DNA of 64,000 nt, from the NCBI RefSeq assembly GCF_001904635.1, contig NZ_MRCB01000008.1, positions 62,001-126,000 of the forward strand, in the 5' to 3' direction. Within the stretch, counting starts at the first letter, position 1. The number at the start of each line of letters is the position of its first letter. The notes beneath the pieces are model-generated. The model did no database searches. It saw nothing but the letters and a program-made list of their open reading frames with translations, and was not told the DNA's origin. This document shows positions 43,766 to 54,347 of the stretch, in pieces. This stretch comes from Hydrococcus rivularis NIES-593 (GTDB lineage Bacteria; Cyanobacteriota; Cyanobacteriia; Cyanobacteriales; Microcystaceae). The translations under genes were made by a program, and so were the position numbers.

Positions 43766-45061
43766 TTAACCAATAGAACCGCTGATGTAATAATCTCTAG
43801 TGCCTTTGGCATCCATGGCTTCTCCCAAACGGTTCAAAGCATGAATATAAGCAGCAGTCCGCATAGAAACCGAAAATTCCCGCGCGATCGACCAAACCTT
43901 TTCCGCTTCAGCGACTATTTTTTCCTTCAGTCGTTGATTGACTTCCTGCAAACTCCAATACAATCCGCTACGGTTTTGTACCCACTCAAAATAACTCACC
44001 GTTACGCCGCCCGCATTGACCAAAATATCTGGAAAAACATGAATTCCCCTAGCTTCTAGAATTTTATCGGCTTCAGATGTTGTAGGTCCGTTAGCAACTT
44101 CAAAAATATATTTAGCTTTGATATCGGGGGCATTTTCTTGTGTAATTTGATTTTCCAAAGCTGCCGGAATTAACACGTCTACATCCAAAGTTAAAAGTTC
44201 TGCATTGCTGATAACTTTGTGTTCGACAATATTACAAACGCTTCCTTCACAGTAAACGCCTTTAATAATTTGATGTTGCTGTTTGTATTGTCGGATGCTG
44301 GGAATATCTAGTCCTTGTTCTGCATAAATTCCGCCTTGAGAATCGCTAACCGCCACCACTTTGTATCCTGCATTAGCGAGCAATTCTGCTATTGGCATAC
44401 CAACTTTCCCAAATCCTTGCACTGCAACAGTCGTTTTTTCGGGAATCAAATCGAATTTGGGTAAAAGCGCACTAATAACGTAGAAAGCTCCTGTTCCCGT
44501 AGCGGCATCGCGCCCTTGACAACCTCCCATAGTCAGAGGCTTGCCTGTAACGACCCCAGGGCTGATTTTTCGCTGAATAATACTATATTGATCCATCATC
44601 CAGCCCATAATGATGTCATTCGTGTAGACATCGGGCGCGAGAATGTCGATATCAGAACCGATGAAATCGGCGATCGCTTCGATATATCCGCGACTCAATC
44701 GTTCTAATTCCTGTCTAGATAATTCTTTCGGATTGAGCGTAATTCCCCCTTTTGCACCGCCAAAGGGAAGATTCAACAAGGCACATTTAAAAGTCATCCA
44801 AAATGCGAGCGATTGCACCTCATCCATACAAACATTGGGATGATAGCGTACCCCTCCTTTGCCTGGACCTCTCGTATCGTCGTAGCGTACTCGATACCCC
44901 TGAAAAATCCGCAGGGAACCATCATCCATTCGCACGGGAATAGAAACACTCAAGCTAGCTTTAGGATATTTCAGGCGCTCGCTCGCATCTTCAGAAATCG
45001 AAACGTATTTTAACGCAGTTTCTAGCCTAATGCTAGCATCGGCAAGCAGAGAGCGAGACAT
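43766..45061 (-). CDS. gdhA: Glutamate dehydrogenase (Glu/Leu/Phe/Val dehydrogenase family)
   Basis: This 431-residue enzyme should interconvert glutamate with 2-oxoglutarate plus ammonium in the cytosol. The catalytic Lys lies in GGAKGGI, the substrate-binding Lys in FKCALLNLPFGG and the Asp in APDVYTND. The nucleotide-binding domain starts VAVQGFGKVG, and ATNDQ-like ALENQIT follows. The length agrees with the ~430-residue hexameric class found in cyanobacteria such as Synechocystis. The start is the ATG at 45061. It is monocistronic as far as seen, between devBCA and a divergent membrane protein gene. Cofactor preference (NADPH expected) is not proven by the sequence. Confidence 0.9.
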   Translation of the reverse strand: MSRSLLADASIRLETALKYVSISEDASERLKYPKASLSVSIPVRMDDGSLRIFQGYRVRYDDTRGPGKGGVRYHPNVCMDEVQSLAFWMTFKCALLNLPFGGAKGGITLNPKELSRQELERLSRGYIEAIADFIGSDIDILAPDVYTNDIIMGWMMDQYSIIQRKISPGVVTGKPLTMGGCQGRDAATGTGAFYVISALLPKFDLIPEKTTVAVQGFGKVGMPIAELLANAGYKVVAVSDSQGGIYAEQGLDIPSIRQYKQQHQIIKGVYCEGSVCNIVEHKVISNAELLTLDVDVLIPAALENQITQENAPDIKAKYIFEVANGPTTSEADKILEARGIHVFPDILVNAGGVTVSYFEWVQNRSGLYWSLQEVNQRLKEKIVAEAEKVWSIAREFSVSMRTAAYIHALNRLGEAMDAKGTRDYYISGSIG

Positions 45062-45362
45062 ATTTAAATTGCTCCTTAAAAGCGAGAGAGAATAAGGGCA
45101 GACTTAATGTTTGCGCCTCAAAAGAGCAGAAAAATAAAATTTCTATCTATTTTCATTAAATCACAAAAAAAGTAGATGCTGCTACAAATTTTAAAAAATA
45201 GTGTAATTCATTACTTTTTATTTTTTAGTTTTATGATATGAAAAACCCGCAAAAATCGGAAAGAAAAAGTTTGACCTCCGCGATCGAGAAGAGCATCTGC
45301 GAGCCCCTAAACTAGATATAGAGTTCCTAACGGTTGGTTTCTCTTTTCGCCTCATTTTAATA
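45062..45362. other. Divergent intergenic region
   Basis: This 301-bp AT-rich stretch lies between gdhA and the DUF4126-like gene, which diverge. It must hold both promoters, but I see no distinct repeat, riboswitch or RNA gene. Confidence 0.45.
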
Positions 45363-45935
45363 ATGCTTGTCGCCGGACTTCTAGCCGTACTTTCTGCCTC
45401 AGCCGCCGCTGGTATGAGAATTGCTCTTCCTCTTTTGATTCTTGGCTTATTGCGCAGCGACGAATTGTGGTCGAATGTTCCTGTGCTGTCTAACTTCGAT
45501 CCCAAAGTTGTCTTGACCGTTCTCACCAGTTGGTCGTTATTTGAGTTGTTCGGCTCCAAAAGCTTACTAGGACAGCGCACTTTGCAGGCGATCGAATTAG
45601 TCTTTAGCCCGTTTGTGGGTGCTTTGATGGGTATGACCGTCGTCAATATTACCCGTTTGGAGATTCTACCTATTTGGTTGATTGGGTTAGTGGGGGGACT
45701 CTTGGCACTGGTTCTCAAGCTAGTTCAGATAGGATGGTTTTTTCGCTTGCGAGGTCTTCCTATCTGGATGGTTTGTCTAGAAGATGTTCTTTGTATTTGT
45801 CTCGTTTTTTTTGCCTTGAAAGCTCCCGAACAGGGAGGTTTGATTGCCATTTTCCTGCTATGGCTAGCAGTTCGCAGCTCCCAAGAATGGCGACGCTGGT
45901 ATTTAGGGAAAAAAAACCTTCGTATCGATCGCTAG
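45363..45935 (+). CDS. DUF4126-like small membrane protein
   Basis: This 190-residue protein has four to five hydrophobic helices. The opening segment ASAAAGMRIALPLLILGLL and the following VPVLSNFDPKVVLTVLTSWSLFELF resemble DUF4126. A Lys/Arg-rich C-terminus (RRWYLGKKNLRIDR) would face the cytoplasm. No enzymatic motif is seen and the role is unknown. It faces the FtsH gene convergently, with the FtsH terminator hairpin starting about 70 bp after its stop. The ATG at 45363 is the only reasonable start. Confidence 0.7.
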   Translation: MLVAGLLAVLSASAAAGMRIALPLLILGLLRSDELWSNVPVLSNFDPKVVLTVLTSWSLFELFGSKSLLGQRTLQAIELVFSPFVGALMGMTVVNITRLEILPIWLIGLVGGLLALVLKLVQIGWFFRLRGLPIWMVCLEDVLCICLVFFALKAPEQGGLIAIFLLWLAVRSSQEWRRWYLGKKNLRIDR

Positions 45936-46004
45936 AGAAGTCAACTACATCTATCATCGATCTAATCTCTAATCATACTGCTCATAGTGCGATCGCGTCC
46001 CCAA

Positions 46005-46032
46005 CAAAAAAGCCTGCACCGATAGCAGGCTT
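46005..46032 (-). terminator. Rho-independent terminator of ftsH
   Basis: On the minus strand an 8-bp perfect stem AAGCCTGC/GCAGGCTT with a 7-base loop is followed by a run of T (AAAAAA at 46005-46010 on the plus strand). It starts about 30 bp beyond the ftsH stop at 46064. Confidence 0.85.
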
Positions 46033-46063
46033 CTCAAGTTTTCTAGAGATTGCTTGCGGGTTT

Positions 46064-47935
46064 TCAAACCGCAGCAGCAACCTTCTCGACAGGACGAACT
46101 TGATTCAACAAGTTCTGTAACTCTTCTCCTTCAATGACCTCAGTTTCCAGAATTTTTTGCGCGATTTGTTCGAGTAAATCCCGATTCTGTCTTAGGATTG
46201 CTAACGCTTGTTGATGACCCTGTTCGACAATTTCCTTGACTTCTTTGTCAATGGCTTTTGCCGTATCGTCGCTCACCATGCGGCGCGGATTCATCATACC
46301 ATCGCCGAGGAAATTATTCTGTTGACCCTTTTCGTAAGCCAACGGACCTAAAATCTTACTCATGCCGTAGGTCGTCACCATTCTTTCGGCTAAATCCGTA
46401 GCACGCTGTAAGTCATTTGCCGCCCCAGTGGTGATGCTACCAAAGACGATTTCTTCGGCGGCGCGTCCTCCCAAAAGGGTGGCAATCTGATCGCGCAATT
46501 CGGATTCAGACAAGAGGAAACGATCTTCGGTCGGCATTTGTAAGGTATAACCTAAAGCCGCCATACCGCGAGGAACGATAGAAATTTTTGCCACTTTGCC
46601 GCCACCGGGCATCACAGCACCGACTAAAGCGTGACCGACTTCATGATAGGCGACGATGGTCTTTTCTTTATCGGACAGAACGCGGCTTTTCTTCTCCAGT
46701 CCGGCGACGACGCGCTCGATCGCTTCTCGAAAATCAGCTTGAGAAACGGTTTCTCGTCGTTCGCGGGCAGCCAACAGGGCGGCTTCGTTGACTAGGTTAG
46801 CTAAATCTGCGCCAGCAAAGCCAGGAGTTCGCGTTGCGATCTCCTTTAAATCGACATCTTTGTCTAATTTGACTTTCTGAGCGTATATTTCTAGAATCTT
46901 CAAGCGACCGGATAAATCGGGGCGATCGACCAAAACTTGTCGGTCAAAACGTCCCGGACGCAATAGCGCTGGATCGAGGGTTTCCGGGCGGTTAGTCGCT
47001 GCTAGCACGATTACGGTAGCATCTGATGCCGAGAACCCATCCATCTCTGTCAATAACTGGTTGAGAGTTTGTTCGCGTTCGTCATTGCCGCCAACAAATC
47101 CACCGCTAGCGCGAGACTTGCCAATGGCATCTAATTCATCGATGAAAATTATACAAGGGGCTTGTTTCTTGGCTTGTTCGAATAAGTCGCGCACTCGTGC
47201 AGCACCCGCGCCGACAAAAAGTTCTACAAACTCAGAACCAGATATGCTGAAGAAAGGTACCCCTGCTTCTCCAGCAACGGCTTTAGCAAGCAAAGTTTTA
47301 CCCGTTCCCGGCGGTCCGACAAGCAAAACGCCTTTGGGAATTCTCGCCCCAATTTGGAGATAGCGCTGGGGTTGCTTGAGAAATTCGACAATCTCTTCTA
47401 ACTCTGCCTTAGCTTCTTCTACGCCAGCGACATCATCAAAAGTAACTTTCGTGGCATCTTCCTCAACATAAACTTTAGCCTTACTCTTGGTAAACGAGAG
47501 AGCGCCTGATGGACTTCCACCGCTGCGACTGAGGAAAAATTGCCAGATCCCAACAAAAATGAGAGGAGGAATCACCCAGCTAAGGATACTGCTTAACCAA
47601 CCATTTTTAGAAGGCGGTGCCGCCGCAAACTCTACTCCTTTGCTTTCTAATCGCTTCGGCAATTCGAGATCGAAGATAGGAGTAGTTTTGAGAACTTGTC
47701 CGAGTTGGTCATCTTCTCCTTTGAGTTGATAGCGAATTTCGTCTTGACCGACGTAAACCCTGGCGACATCCCCATCATCGACTTGATGGATGAATAGACT
47801 ATAAGGCACTGATGGAATGGCAGGCCCAAATAACTGAGGCAAAAATAAATTTGCCAAAAAGAACAGTCCCGCCAGCAGAAGGAGTATGTTTCCTATCTGG
47901 CGAGGACGAGATGGCGGTTTGTCTTTAATACCCAT
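46064..47935 (-). CDS. ftsH: FtsH membrane AAA+ zinc protease
   Basis: This 623-residue membrane protease degrades misfolded and damaged membrane proteins; in cyanobacteria FtsH complexes turn over photosystem II subunits. Two N-terminal helices (about 14-33 and 110-135) flank a lumenal/periplasmic domain. The AAA core follows with Walker A GPPGTGKT, Walker [10 protein letters not shown] and the arginine-finger region RPGRFDRQV. The zinc protease motif is HEVGHALVG, and a C-terminal helix bundle ends the protein. Which of the four cyanobacterial FtsH types it is I cannot tell. A good terminator hairpin follows the gene. Alone in its transcription unit. Confidence 0.95.
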   Translation of the reverse strand: MGIKDKPPSRPRQIGNILLLLAGLFFLANLFLPQLFGPAIPSVPYSLFIHQVDDGDVARVYVGQDEIRYQLKGEDDQLGQVLKTTPIFDLELPKRLESKGVEFAAAPPSKNGWLSSILSWVIPPLIFVGIWQFFLSRSGGSPSGALSFTKSKAKVYVEEDATKVTFDDVAGVEEAKAELEEIVEFLKQPQRYLQIGARIPKGVLLVGPPGTGKTLLAKAVAGEAGVPFFSISGSEFVELFVGAGAARVRDLFEQAKKQAPCIIFIDELDAIGKSRASGGFVGGNDEREQTLNQLLTEMDGFSASDATVIVLAATNRPETLDPALLRPGRFDRQVLVDRPDLSGRLKILEIYAQKVKLDKDVDLKEIATRTPGFAGADLANLVNEAALLAARERRETVSQADFREAIERVVAGLEKKSRVLSDKEKTIVAYHEVGHALVGAVMPGGGKVAKISIVPRGMAALGYTLQMPTEDRFLLSESELRDQIATLLGGRAAEEIVFGSITTGAANDLQRATDLAERMVTTYGMSKILGPLAYEKGQQNNFLGDGMMNPRRMVSDDTAKAIDKEVKEIVEQGHQQALAILRQNRDLLEQIAQKILETEVIEGEELQNLLNQVRPVEKVAAAV

Positions 47936-48363
47936 TGCTATGAAGTGTTCTTATAGATCGAAGAGCTTTTCTCTAATAATTGTAAGATTTCTTCATGGAA
48001 CTTGGTTGGGGCGATCGCGGCACATAACCGTAATATTGGGTTCGGTTATCTCAACTTTTTAAAAACCAAATATAAATTATTTGGTTATATGGAGATATTT
48101 CCCTTGGCTTAACACGATCTTTGATACTTTTGAGAGCGGCACTTAATAAAACGCAAGACAATAAGACAATTATTAATGATTTGACTGCAATTATTAACAT
48201 ATCGAAAAGGCAAAAAACCTTATTTTTATCCTACAAAACGCGATATTATTTATCTTGTTATAAGTTTTAGAACGCTACAGAAATTGTAGAGGAGAATTTA
48301 AGTCAAAAGAAACTCAAAAAAGATGAAAGGTTCAATCTTTGCGCAAACAAGCAGGGGGATATT
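47936..48363. other. Divergent intergenic region between ftsH and the phytochrome gene
   Basis: This 428-bp AT-rich stretch holds the opposing promoters. It includes a third, partial copy of the dispersed core (AGAACGCTACAG near 48269). A purine-rich GGGGGATATT precedes the ATG at 48364 as a ribosome binding site. No RNA gene was recognised. Confidence 0.5.
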
Positions 48364-49125
48364 ATGGTAGCCATCAATCAAACTTTACAAGATATTAATC
48401 TACATACTCTAGAACAAGAAGCAATACATATTCGCGGTCAAATTCAACCTCATGGCGTTGTTTTCGTTCTAGAAGAACCCGAACTCAAGATCGTACAAGC
48501 TAGTAATAATACTTATCATATCTTCGGAATCAATCCCGAAAATATACTGGGGAAAACACTTGAGGAGATCTTCGATCCTTTTCAAATAGAAAGAATCAAA
48601 CAGGGAGTAACTGATGATAATCTAGACTTCATCAACCCCAGTAAGCTTTGGGCAAGAGTAAAAGAGGATGACTATGTTGTTTTTGATGGCATTTTTCATC
48701 GCAATATAGATGGATTCTTAATTTTGGAATTAGAACCAGCTATCTCACAAGAAAATATCCCATTTCTGAGTTTTTATCACCTGGCGAAAGCTTCTATTAA
48801 TCAGCTTGAAGAAACTGCAAATCTTCGCGATTTTTGTCAAATCATCGTCAAAGAAGTACGAAAATTGACGGGATTTGACAGGGTAATGCTCTATAAATTT
48901 GATGAGGAAAACCATGGAGATGTTATCGCAGAAGATAAGCTAGAAAGTCTGGAATCTTATTTAGGACTGCACTATCCCGAATCAGATATTCCCGCACCAG
49001 CGAGAAGATTATTTAGTTCTAACTACATCCGCTTAATTCCAGATGCTAAGGCTAAGCCTGTTAACCTCTTTCCCATTAATAATCCAATTAGCCAACAGCC
49101 GTTAGATCTAACGCTTTCAATTTAA
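48364..49125 (+). pseudogene. Phytochrome-like kinase, N-terminal part (PAS and truncated GAF)
   Basis: The N-terminal half of a phytochrome-family histidine kinase. The PAS domain begins EQEAIHIRGQIQPHG (residues ~18-120). The GAF domain begins near residue 150 and includes the signature YPESDIPAPARRLF. No Cys stands before IHIRG, so a BphP-type attachment site is absent. The sequence breaks off after NPISQQPLDLTLS, right before the GAF stretch that in Cph1-type proteins holds the chromophore Cys-His. The next bases join in another reading frame to the PHY-domain sequence. About 130-160 residues are missing, so bilin binding should be lost. Confidence 0.75.
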
Positions 49126-50281
49126 CGAAGAAGACCTCAATTATCTCGTTCAATGGCTGCAAAGCAATGTCAATGAAGAAGTTTTCTATACTGAGTCTTT
49201 GCCTCGACTGTATTCAGATGCAGAAAAATTTAAAGACGTTGCTAGCGGTTTGTTAGCCATTCCAATTTCTAAGCGAAACTACGTTTTGTGGTTCCGTCCA
49301 GAAGTCATTCAAACGGTTAATTGGGGAGGCGACCCTAATAAAGCTTATGAAACAAGTCAGCTTGAGGGAAATTTACGCCTATCTCCTCGTAAATCTTTTG
49401 AATTGTGGAAAGAAACGGTTCGCCTGAAATCTCTACCTTGGAAACAAGTCGAAATTAAAGCGGCGCTAGAGTTGAGAAAGGCAATTGTTAATATCGTGTT
49501 GCGTCAAGCAGATGAATTGGCGCAATTGGCGCAAGATTTAGAACGTTCCAATGCAGAACTGAAGAAGTTTGCCTATGTCGCTTCCCACGACTTGCAAGAA
49601 CCGCTCAATCAAGTGGCGAACTACGTACAATTATTAGAGATGCGCTATCGGGAAAAACTCGACGAAGATGCTCAAGAGTTCATCGGCTATACTGTCGAGG
49701 GAGTCAGCCTCATGCAAACGCTGATCGATGACGTATTGGCGTACTCGAAAGTAGATATGCAAGGTGCTGAGTTCGCCTTCACCGATGCAGAAGCGGCTTT
49801 AGAAAAAGCGATCGCGAATTTGCGGGGACGCATCGCCGAAAGCAATGCAAAGATTACGCGAGATCGCTTGCCAACTATCATGGCAGATGGCACTCAGTTA
49901 ATGCAACTGTTCCAAAACTTGATCGCCAATGCCATCAAATTCCGCAGCGAAAAACTGCCAGAAATTCATATCGGTGCCGAACGAATCGAGGACGCTTGGT
50001 TATTTTCCGTTAAAGATAACGGCATTGGCATCGATCCCAAGTTTGCCGATCGCATTTTTGTCATTTTCCAACGCCTGCATACGCGGGAAGATTATCCTGG
50101 TACGGGAATGGGATTGGCGATTTGTAAAAAGATTGTCGAGTGTCATCGAGGTCGGATCTGGGTCGAGTCAGAATTGGGTCAAGGCGCAACATTTTATTTT
50201 ACTATTCCAGTAGGAGGACGGGATGGCGATCGCACAAGGACACGGAAAGCCCAGAACTATCTTTTTAGTCGAGGACAATAA
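49115..50281 (+). pseudogene. Phytochrome-like kinase, C-terminal part (PHY and histidine kinase)
   Basis: This continues the protein interrupted at 49125, shifted to a different frame. It starts FNEEDLNYLVQWLQ within the PHY domain and passes through LPRLYSDAEKFKDVASG to a coiled linker. The histidine kinase follows: H-box ASHDLQEPLNQ, N-box NLIANAIKFR, G-boxes DNGIGIDP and GTGMGLAICKK. The kinase core is intact, so a light-independent protein could still be made from an internal start such as TTG at 49199 or an ATG downstream. Its 3' end overlaps the following response regulator gene by 59 bp (50223-50281). Confidence 0.75.
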
Positions 50282-50672
50282 AGCCGACATTCGCCTAATC
50301 GAGGAGGCGTTTAAAAGCAATCCAATCCCGCATCAAATGGTGACAGTTAGAAATGGGGCAGATGCCATGGCATATTTGCGCCGAGAGGGAGAGTATGTCA
50401 ACGCACCGCGTCCCGACCTCATCTTGCTCGATCTCAATTTGCCAAGAAAGGATGGTCGAGAAGTTCTAGCAGAAATCAAAGCCGATCCCCATCTGAGACG
50501 CATTCCCGTAGTCGTCTTGACTACCTCAAGAAACGAGGACGATGTTTTTCAAAGCTACGACTCGAATGTCAATTGTTACATCTCTAAATCTCGCAATCTA
50601 GCCGAACTTTTCAAAATTGTCCAAGGAATTGAAGAGTTTTGGCTAGAAACCGTCATCTTGCCGTCTGAATGA
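50223..50672 (+). CDS. Rcp1-like response regulator (single receiver domain)
   Basis: This 149-residue single-domain response regulator has the acidic pair in FLVEDNKAD, phosphorylated Asp in LILLDLNLPRKDG, the Thr in VVLTTSR and the Lys in YISKSRN. The C-terminal helix region (LAELFKIVQGIEEFW) matches Rcp1, the partner of cyanobacterial phytochrome Cph1. An excellent Shine-Dalgarno (TAGGAGGACGG) precedes the ATG. It overlaps the kinase reading frame by 59 bp, as such pairs often do. Since the kinase is broken upstream, this regulator may now be phosphorylated by another kinase or not at all. Confidence 0.9.
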   Translation: MAIAQGHGKPRTIFLVEDNKADIRLIEEAFKSNPIPHQMVTVRNGADAMAYLRREGEYVNAPRPDLILLDLNLPRKDGREVLAEIKADPHLRRIPVVVLTTSRNEDDVFQSYDSNVNCYISKSRNLAELFKIVQGIEEFWLETVILPSE

Positions 50673-50800
50673 AGACCTGCTCGCCAATTGATTGCGGGCT
50701 AACAGAAAATTAATTACAACAGCAGTTGTTGAGAATGGTGCAAGATCTGGGTTAAATAGTTTCAGGATTTTTTTCGGATAGCCAAGAAAAGAGGCATTAA

Positions 50801-50848
50801 CAATTAACAATTCGCAATTTTGAATTATTAATTGCGAATTGTCAATTG
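50801..50848. repeat. Inverted pair of AATTGCG heptamer repeats
   Basis: A 13-bp perfect stem (50807-50819 with 50830-50842; arms ACAATTCGCAATT/AATTGCGAATTGT) with a 10-base loop lies between the convergent ends of the response regulator gene and ispG. It is built from AATTGCG and AATTGTC heptamers. It could terminate transcription from both sides, though no long T-run follows. Confidence 0.6.
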
Positions 50849-50854
50849 CGATCG

Positions 50855-52078
50855 CTAAGGATCTACCCAACGACCATCGGCTTTAATGAGATTAATTAAT
50901 TCCTCCACGCCATTGTCTTGAGGAACTCGTTTGATCTCTTCCCGTCCGCGATAGAGAGCAATATATCCGGCTTGTTTGCCTACATAGCCGTAGTCTGCAT
51001 CTGCCATTTCTCCGGGTCCGTTAACGATACACCCCATGACGGCAATATCCAATCCCGTGAGGTGTTTAGTTGCTTCTCGCACTTGATGCAAGACTTCTTC
51101 TAGATTAAATAAAGTGCGACCGCAGGACGGACAAGCCACATATTCCACCATGGTTTTCCGCAGTCCCAACGCTTGCAGAATACTATAGCAAACCGGAATT
51201 TCTTTCTCTGGTGCTTCTGTGAGAGAGACGCGAATGGTATCTCCAATTCCCTCAGCTAGTAGCGTAGCAATGCCAGCAGTTGACTTAATCCGACCATATT
51301 CGCCGTCTCCTGCTTCGGTTACGCCTAGATGGAGGGGATAGTCCATGCCTAACTCGTCCATGCGCTTGACCATCAAGCGGTAGGCAGCTAACATGACGGG
51401 AACGCGAGAAGCTTTTAGAGAAATAACGAGGTTCTTGAAATCGAGGGATTCGCAAATTCTAATGAATTCTATGGCAGACTCTACCATTCCTTCTGGGGTG
51501 TCGCCGTAAGTAAATAGCATCCTCTCGGCTAGAGAACCGTGATTTACCCCGATTCGCATTGCTTTTCCTTGTTCGCGCAAAGAAATCACTAGAGGCTCCA
51601 GGGTTTCTCGAATTTTTTCGCCAATTTCATCAAATTCTGCTTGCGTATATTTAGTGCGATTGGCTTTTGGCTTTTCAAAGACATACAACCCCGGATTAAT
51701 CCGCACTTTATCGACGTGTTTGGCAACTTCGAGGGCGATTTTCATGCCGTTATGGTGAACGTCGGCTACGAGAGGCACTGGCTTGTAGGTTTTGGCGAGT
51801 TTGTCTTTGATTTCTGCCATTGCCTTAGCATGAGCCATACTGGGCACGGTAACGCGGACAATCTCGCAGCCAATTTCATGTAAGCGGCGAATGGCAGCCA
51901 CCGAACCATCTATGTCTAAGGTATCTTCGTTAATCATAGACTGCACCACGACCGGATAGCCACCGCCAATGGTGACATCTCCGACTTTGACAGGACGGGT
52001 TTTGCGTCGGTGGATTACTGTGTCAAATTCGGGAGCAGAATTCGTAGTAGCTTGTATAGAACTGTCCAGCGTTTGCAT
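50855..52078 (-). CDS. ispG: IspG, 4-hydroxy-3-methylbut-2-enyl-diphosphate synthase
   Basis: This 407-residue enzyme of the methylerythritol phosphate pathway turns methylerythritol cyclodiphosphate into HMBPP, a precursor of isoprenoids such as carotenoids and the phytol tail. It opens with the conserved [21 protein letters not shown]-barrel region follows ([22 protein letters not shown]). The 4Fe-4S cysteines are in CPSCGRT and [10 protein letters not shown]. The electron donor in cyanobacteria is ferredoxin. The ATG at 52078 is preferred over a TTG nine codons upstream because the protein then begins MQTLDSS as in other cyanobacteria. Confidence 0.95.
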   Translation of the reverse strand: MQTLDSSIQATTNSAPEFDTVIHRRKTRPVKVGDVTIGGGYPVVVQSMINEDTLDIDGSVAAIRRLHEIGCEIVRVTVPSMAHAKAMAEIKDKLAKTYKPVPLVADVHHNGMKIALEVAKHVDKVRINPGLYVFEKPKANRTKYTQAEFDEIGEKIRETLEPLVISLREQGKAMRIGVNHGSLAERMLFTYGDTPEGMVESAIEFIRICESLDFKNLVISLKASRVPVMLAAYRLMVKRMDELGMDYPLHLGVTEAGDGEYGRIKSTAGIATLLAEGIGDTIRVSLTEAPEKEIPVCYSILQALGLRKTMVEYVACPSCGRTLFNLEEVLHQVREATKHLTGLDIAVMGCIVNGPGEMADADYGYVGKQAGYIALYRGREEIKRVPQDNGVEELINLIKADGRWVDP

Positions 52079-52367
52079 AACCTTTTGATAAACTTTGGAG
52101 CGCAATTATCCAGAATTACTTTTTATCTTAACCGTCGAGGAGACCCCTATTTCAAGAAAGCGATCGCGATCGGCAATGCCAATAGACTTAAAACTTATTA
52201 TGAGAAAACCCGATCGATAAAATAAGAATTCGTGAATTTAACATAAGCACATAATGAGCGATGCTTGTTATTAATACCAAGAGGAATCAACTGCTAGAAG
52301 CAATAGCAAAAAAATTGCCAAAATAGCGTTCATTGAGCCAATTATTAAAGCTGGATCTATAGACTGA

Positions 52368-53438
52368 CTATATGCCCAACTTTTTCAGAAATCGCTCCAT
52401 ATCAAAATATTCTGCCATCAATTTCTGAATATATTCAACTTTAATTGGTTCCTGAAGGCGCGCGCGGCCAAAAGCGCGATCGATAATTTCTATCGTTGTT
52501 AACGTATCGAGATCGATGGCCAAAACAGGGATTTCCAAGTCTTCGGCGCGACTGAGAATGAGGGGTTGGGGCGGTGCGTTACCCGTGAGAATCAGACAAC
52601 TGGTTGAGGTTTCTAAAGCCGCTAGTTGCAAGTCGGTGCGATCGCTGCCCGTGACAACTGCTTGATTTTTTCCTTGGCGAAAATATTTTAAGGCAGCATT
52701 GACGTTCATTGCCCCAATAGTTAAACTTTCTACCATAAAGTCCAACCGATCCGGACGGCACAAGACTTGAGCTTTTAATTGACGCGCAATTTCTCTAACG
52801 CTGACGCTGCGCAACAAACTGCTACTGGGCAACGTTCCAAAAACGGCAATTCCTCGTTTCTCTAGAAAAGGTTTGACGAAATTTTGTACTTCTTCTAACC
52901 GATCGCTGGAGATATCATTGATTAAAACTCCTAAGAGGCGATCGCCGAGGTCTTTTTTCGCTTCTAAAAGATTATCTGTAACGAGAGGAGAAGTGTAGCG
53001 AGATATTAATAACACGGAAGCATCGGCATTATGAGCCATTTGCTCGACAGACAGACCAAAGATACTCCCTTCTAAAAGCGTTCCCCCTCCCTCCAAAAAA
53101 ACTAAATCTCCTTCAAGCTGTTGGATGTAGTGTTTTAACAACTGAGGATAATCTATGGCATCTTCGCCTTGCAGGCGTTGTTCGATCGTTTTTTCATCGA
53201 GGGATAACAACGGCGAACGCACTTGCTTTTCAGATAGCTTCAGCAGATTGGCGATCGCCTGTATGTCTCCTTCTTCGTTGTCGGCGGCTAAATCGCTCAA
53301 ACGGGTTTCTATGGGTTTTCCATAAGCGATCGATAACCCCTTTTCTTGTAACTGACGGGCAATTGCCAAGATAATTCCCGTTTTGCCGCTACAAGCTTCG
53401 ATCGACCCAACCAAAAGATATTTGGCAGATTTTGCCAC
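52368..53438 (-). CDS. BioD-like P-loop protein with DRTGG domain (COG0857)
   Basis: This 356-residue protein of the phosphotransacetylase-family type has an N-terminal BioD-like P-loop domain with Walker [11 protein letters not shown]. The C-terminal DRTGG domain starts near residue 215 ([25 protein letters not shown]). The phosphotransacetylase catalytic domain itself is absent, so it is not Pta; a regulatory or unknown enzymatic role is likely. The start is GTG at 53438, supported by AGGAG about eight bases upstream. It is 30 bp downstream of the EbsA-like gene and probably cotranscribed with it and the next gene. Confidence 0.85.
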   Translation of the reverse strand: MAKSAKYLLVGSIEACSGKTGIILAIARQLQEKGLSIAYGKPIETRLSDLAADNEEGDIQAIANLLKLSEKQVRSPLLSLDEKTIEQRLQGEDAIDYPQLLKHYIQQLEGDLVFLEGGGTLLEGSIFGLSVEQMAHNADASVLLISRYTSPLVTDNLLEAKKDLGDRLLGVLINDISSDRLEEVQNFVKPFLEKRGIAVFGTLPSSSLLRSVSVREIARQLKAQVLCRPDRLDFMVESLTIGAMNVNAALKYFRQGKNQAVVTGSDRTDLQLAALETSTSCLILTGNAPPQPLILSRAEDLEIPVLAIDLDTLTTIEIIDRAFGRARLQEPIKVEYIQKLMAEYFDMERFLKKLGI

Positions 53439-53468
53439 CTCTTTACTCCTTAGCCATGGATAGATCCA

Positions 53469-53858
53469 CTATACTTCAGCTACATCAAAACGTAGTAGTT
53501 TTCGGTAAAAGGCTTGGGGAAAATCTGCCGCACCCCCTTCTTTAAAAAGTGTGATGGCATCCATTAGAAAATTGACAAATTCCGAATTGGAGATAGTTAT
53601 CTCATAGCTTAATTCTGCCTGTCCCTCAAATTGCAATCGACAGCGAGTCAATTCAGCTGGAAGTTTGGAAACGAACCAGGTAGCAACAAAAGGAATCCCT
53701 TCACCTCCTTCAATGTGGCGCCGTCCTTCTAGATAGCCTTTGGAATATAAGGTCAACGCATAGGGCAGGATGGCATGTTTATCTTTGGGATAGTAGGGCA
53801 TGTAGAGGATAACCTCGGCTTTGCCAGCAGGCTCTAATTTATCGATAGTAGTAGACAT
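53469..53858 (-). CDS. EbsA-like type IV pilus/biofilm protein
   Basis: This 129-residue protein resembles EbsA, described in Synechococcus elongatus as needed for type IV pilus assembly and biofilm self-suppression. The segments VILYMPYYPKDKHAILPYAL, EGGEGIPFVATWFVSKLPA, then FPQAFYRKLLRFD are those I recall from this cyanobacterial family. The protein has no signal peptide and no membrane helix. The identification is from memory of the family. It sits between the unknown membrane protein gene and the BioD/DRTGG gene, all leftward. Confidence 0.55.
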   Translation of the reverse strand: MSTTIDKLEPAGKAEVILYMPYYPKDKHAILPYALTLYSKGYLEGRRHIEGGEGIPFVATWFVSKLPAELTRCRLQFEGQAELSYEITISNSEFVNFLMDAITLFKEGGAADFPQAFYRKLLRFDVAEV

Positions 53859-53936
53859 AACTGACTAGATATTGAGATATTGACGCGGAAATTGCATTTC
53901 TCTAGTCTAAGAGTACCCCGCCAGAGAAGATAACTA

Positions 53937-54347
53937 TCAGATAAGCTGCTTGAGCCGCTTGAGATTGCCGGAACGACCGATAATTGTTGCCGAGTTTTCG
54001 TCAATTTTGACCAAGATTTTGCCAACAAACATCGTTTTTAGGGCGGATTTTTCATAGACAACGAAATCGTCAAGCTGGGTTTGTCGATCGAAACCCATTT
54101 GGGCGAGGGCTGTGTCTAACTGCTTCCTAAAGGCTTTTGGGTTTTGGAAAGTGGTCGAAATGGTCGCGCTACGATTGAAGTAGGCTCCGAGTATTCCGGC
54201 TACTAATCCGCATAATGTGCCCAACTGATAGGGAAATCTCGATTCCAAACTCATTCCCATTCCCTGTGATGCGAGTAGAAGCACGATTAGGGTCGTAGTG
54301 GCGAAATAATAAAGAAATGTGACGATAAAGTTAGGACCTTGTGGCAT
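53937..54347 (-). CDS. Hypothetical two-helix membrane protein
   Basis: This 136-residue protein has two adjacent N-terminal hydrophobic segments (about 7-26 and 40-56: VTFLYYFATTTLIVLLLAS; LGTLCGLVAGILGAYF). A soluble C-terminal domain of about 75 residues follows, with an alternating beta-like pattern (VVYEKS, MFVGKILVKI, ATIIGRS). I recognise no family; similar layouts are found in proteins widespread in cyanobacteria. The ATG at 54347 lies inside the first codons of the divergent dusA, so the two genes overlap at their starts by seven bases. Confidence 0.7.
   Translation of the reverse strand: MPQGPNFIVTFLYYFATTTLIVLLLASQGMGMSLESRFPYQLGTLCGLVAGILGAYFNRSATISTTFQNPKAFRKQLDTALAQMGFDRQTQLDDFVVYEKSALKTMFVGKILVKIDENSATIIGRSGNLKRLKQLI

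Noticed and set aside
46588-46791. Open frames opposite ftsH
   Set aside because: The AAA protease on the other strand accounts fully for the sequence.
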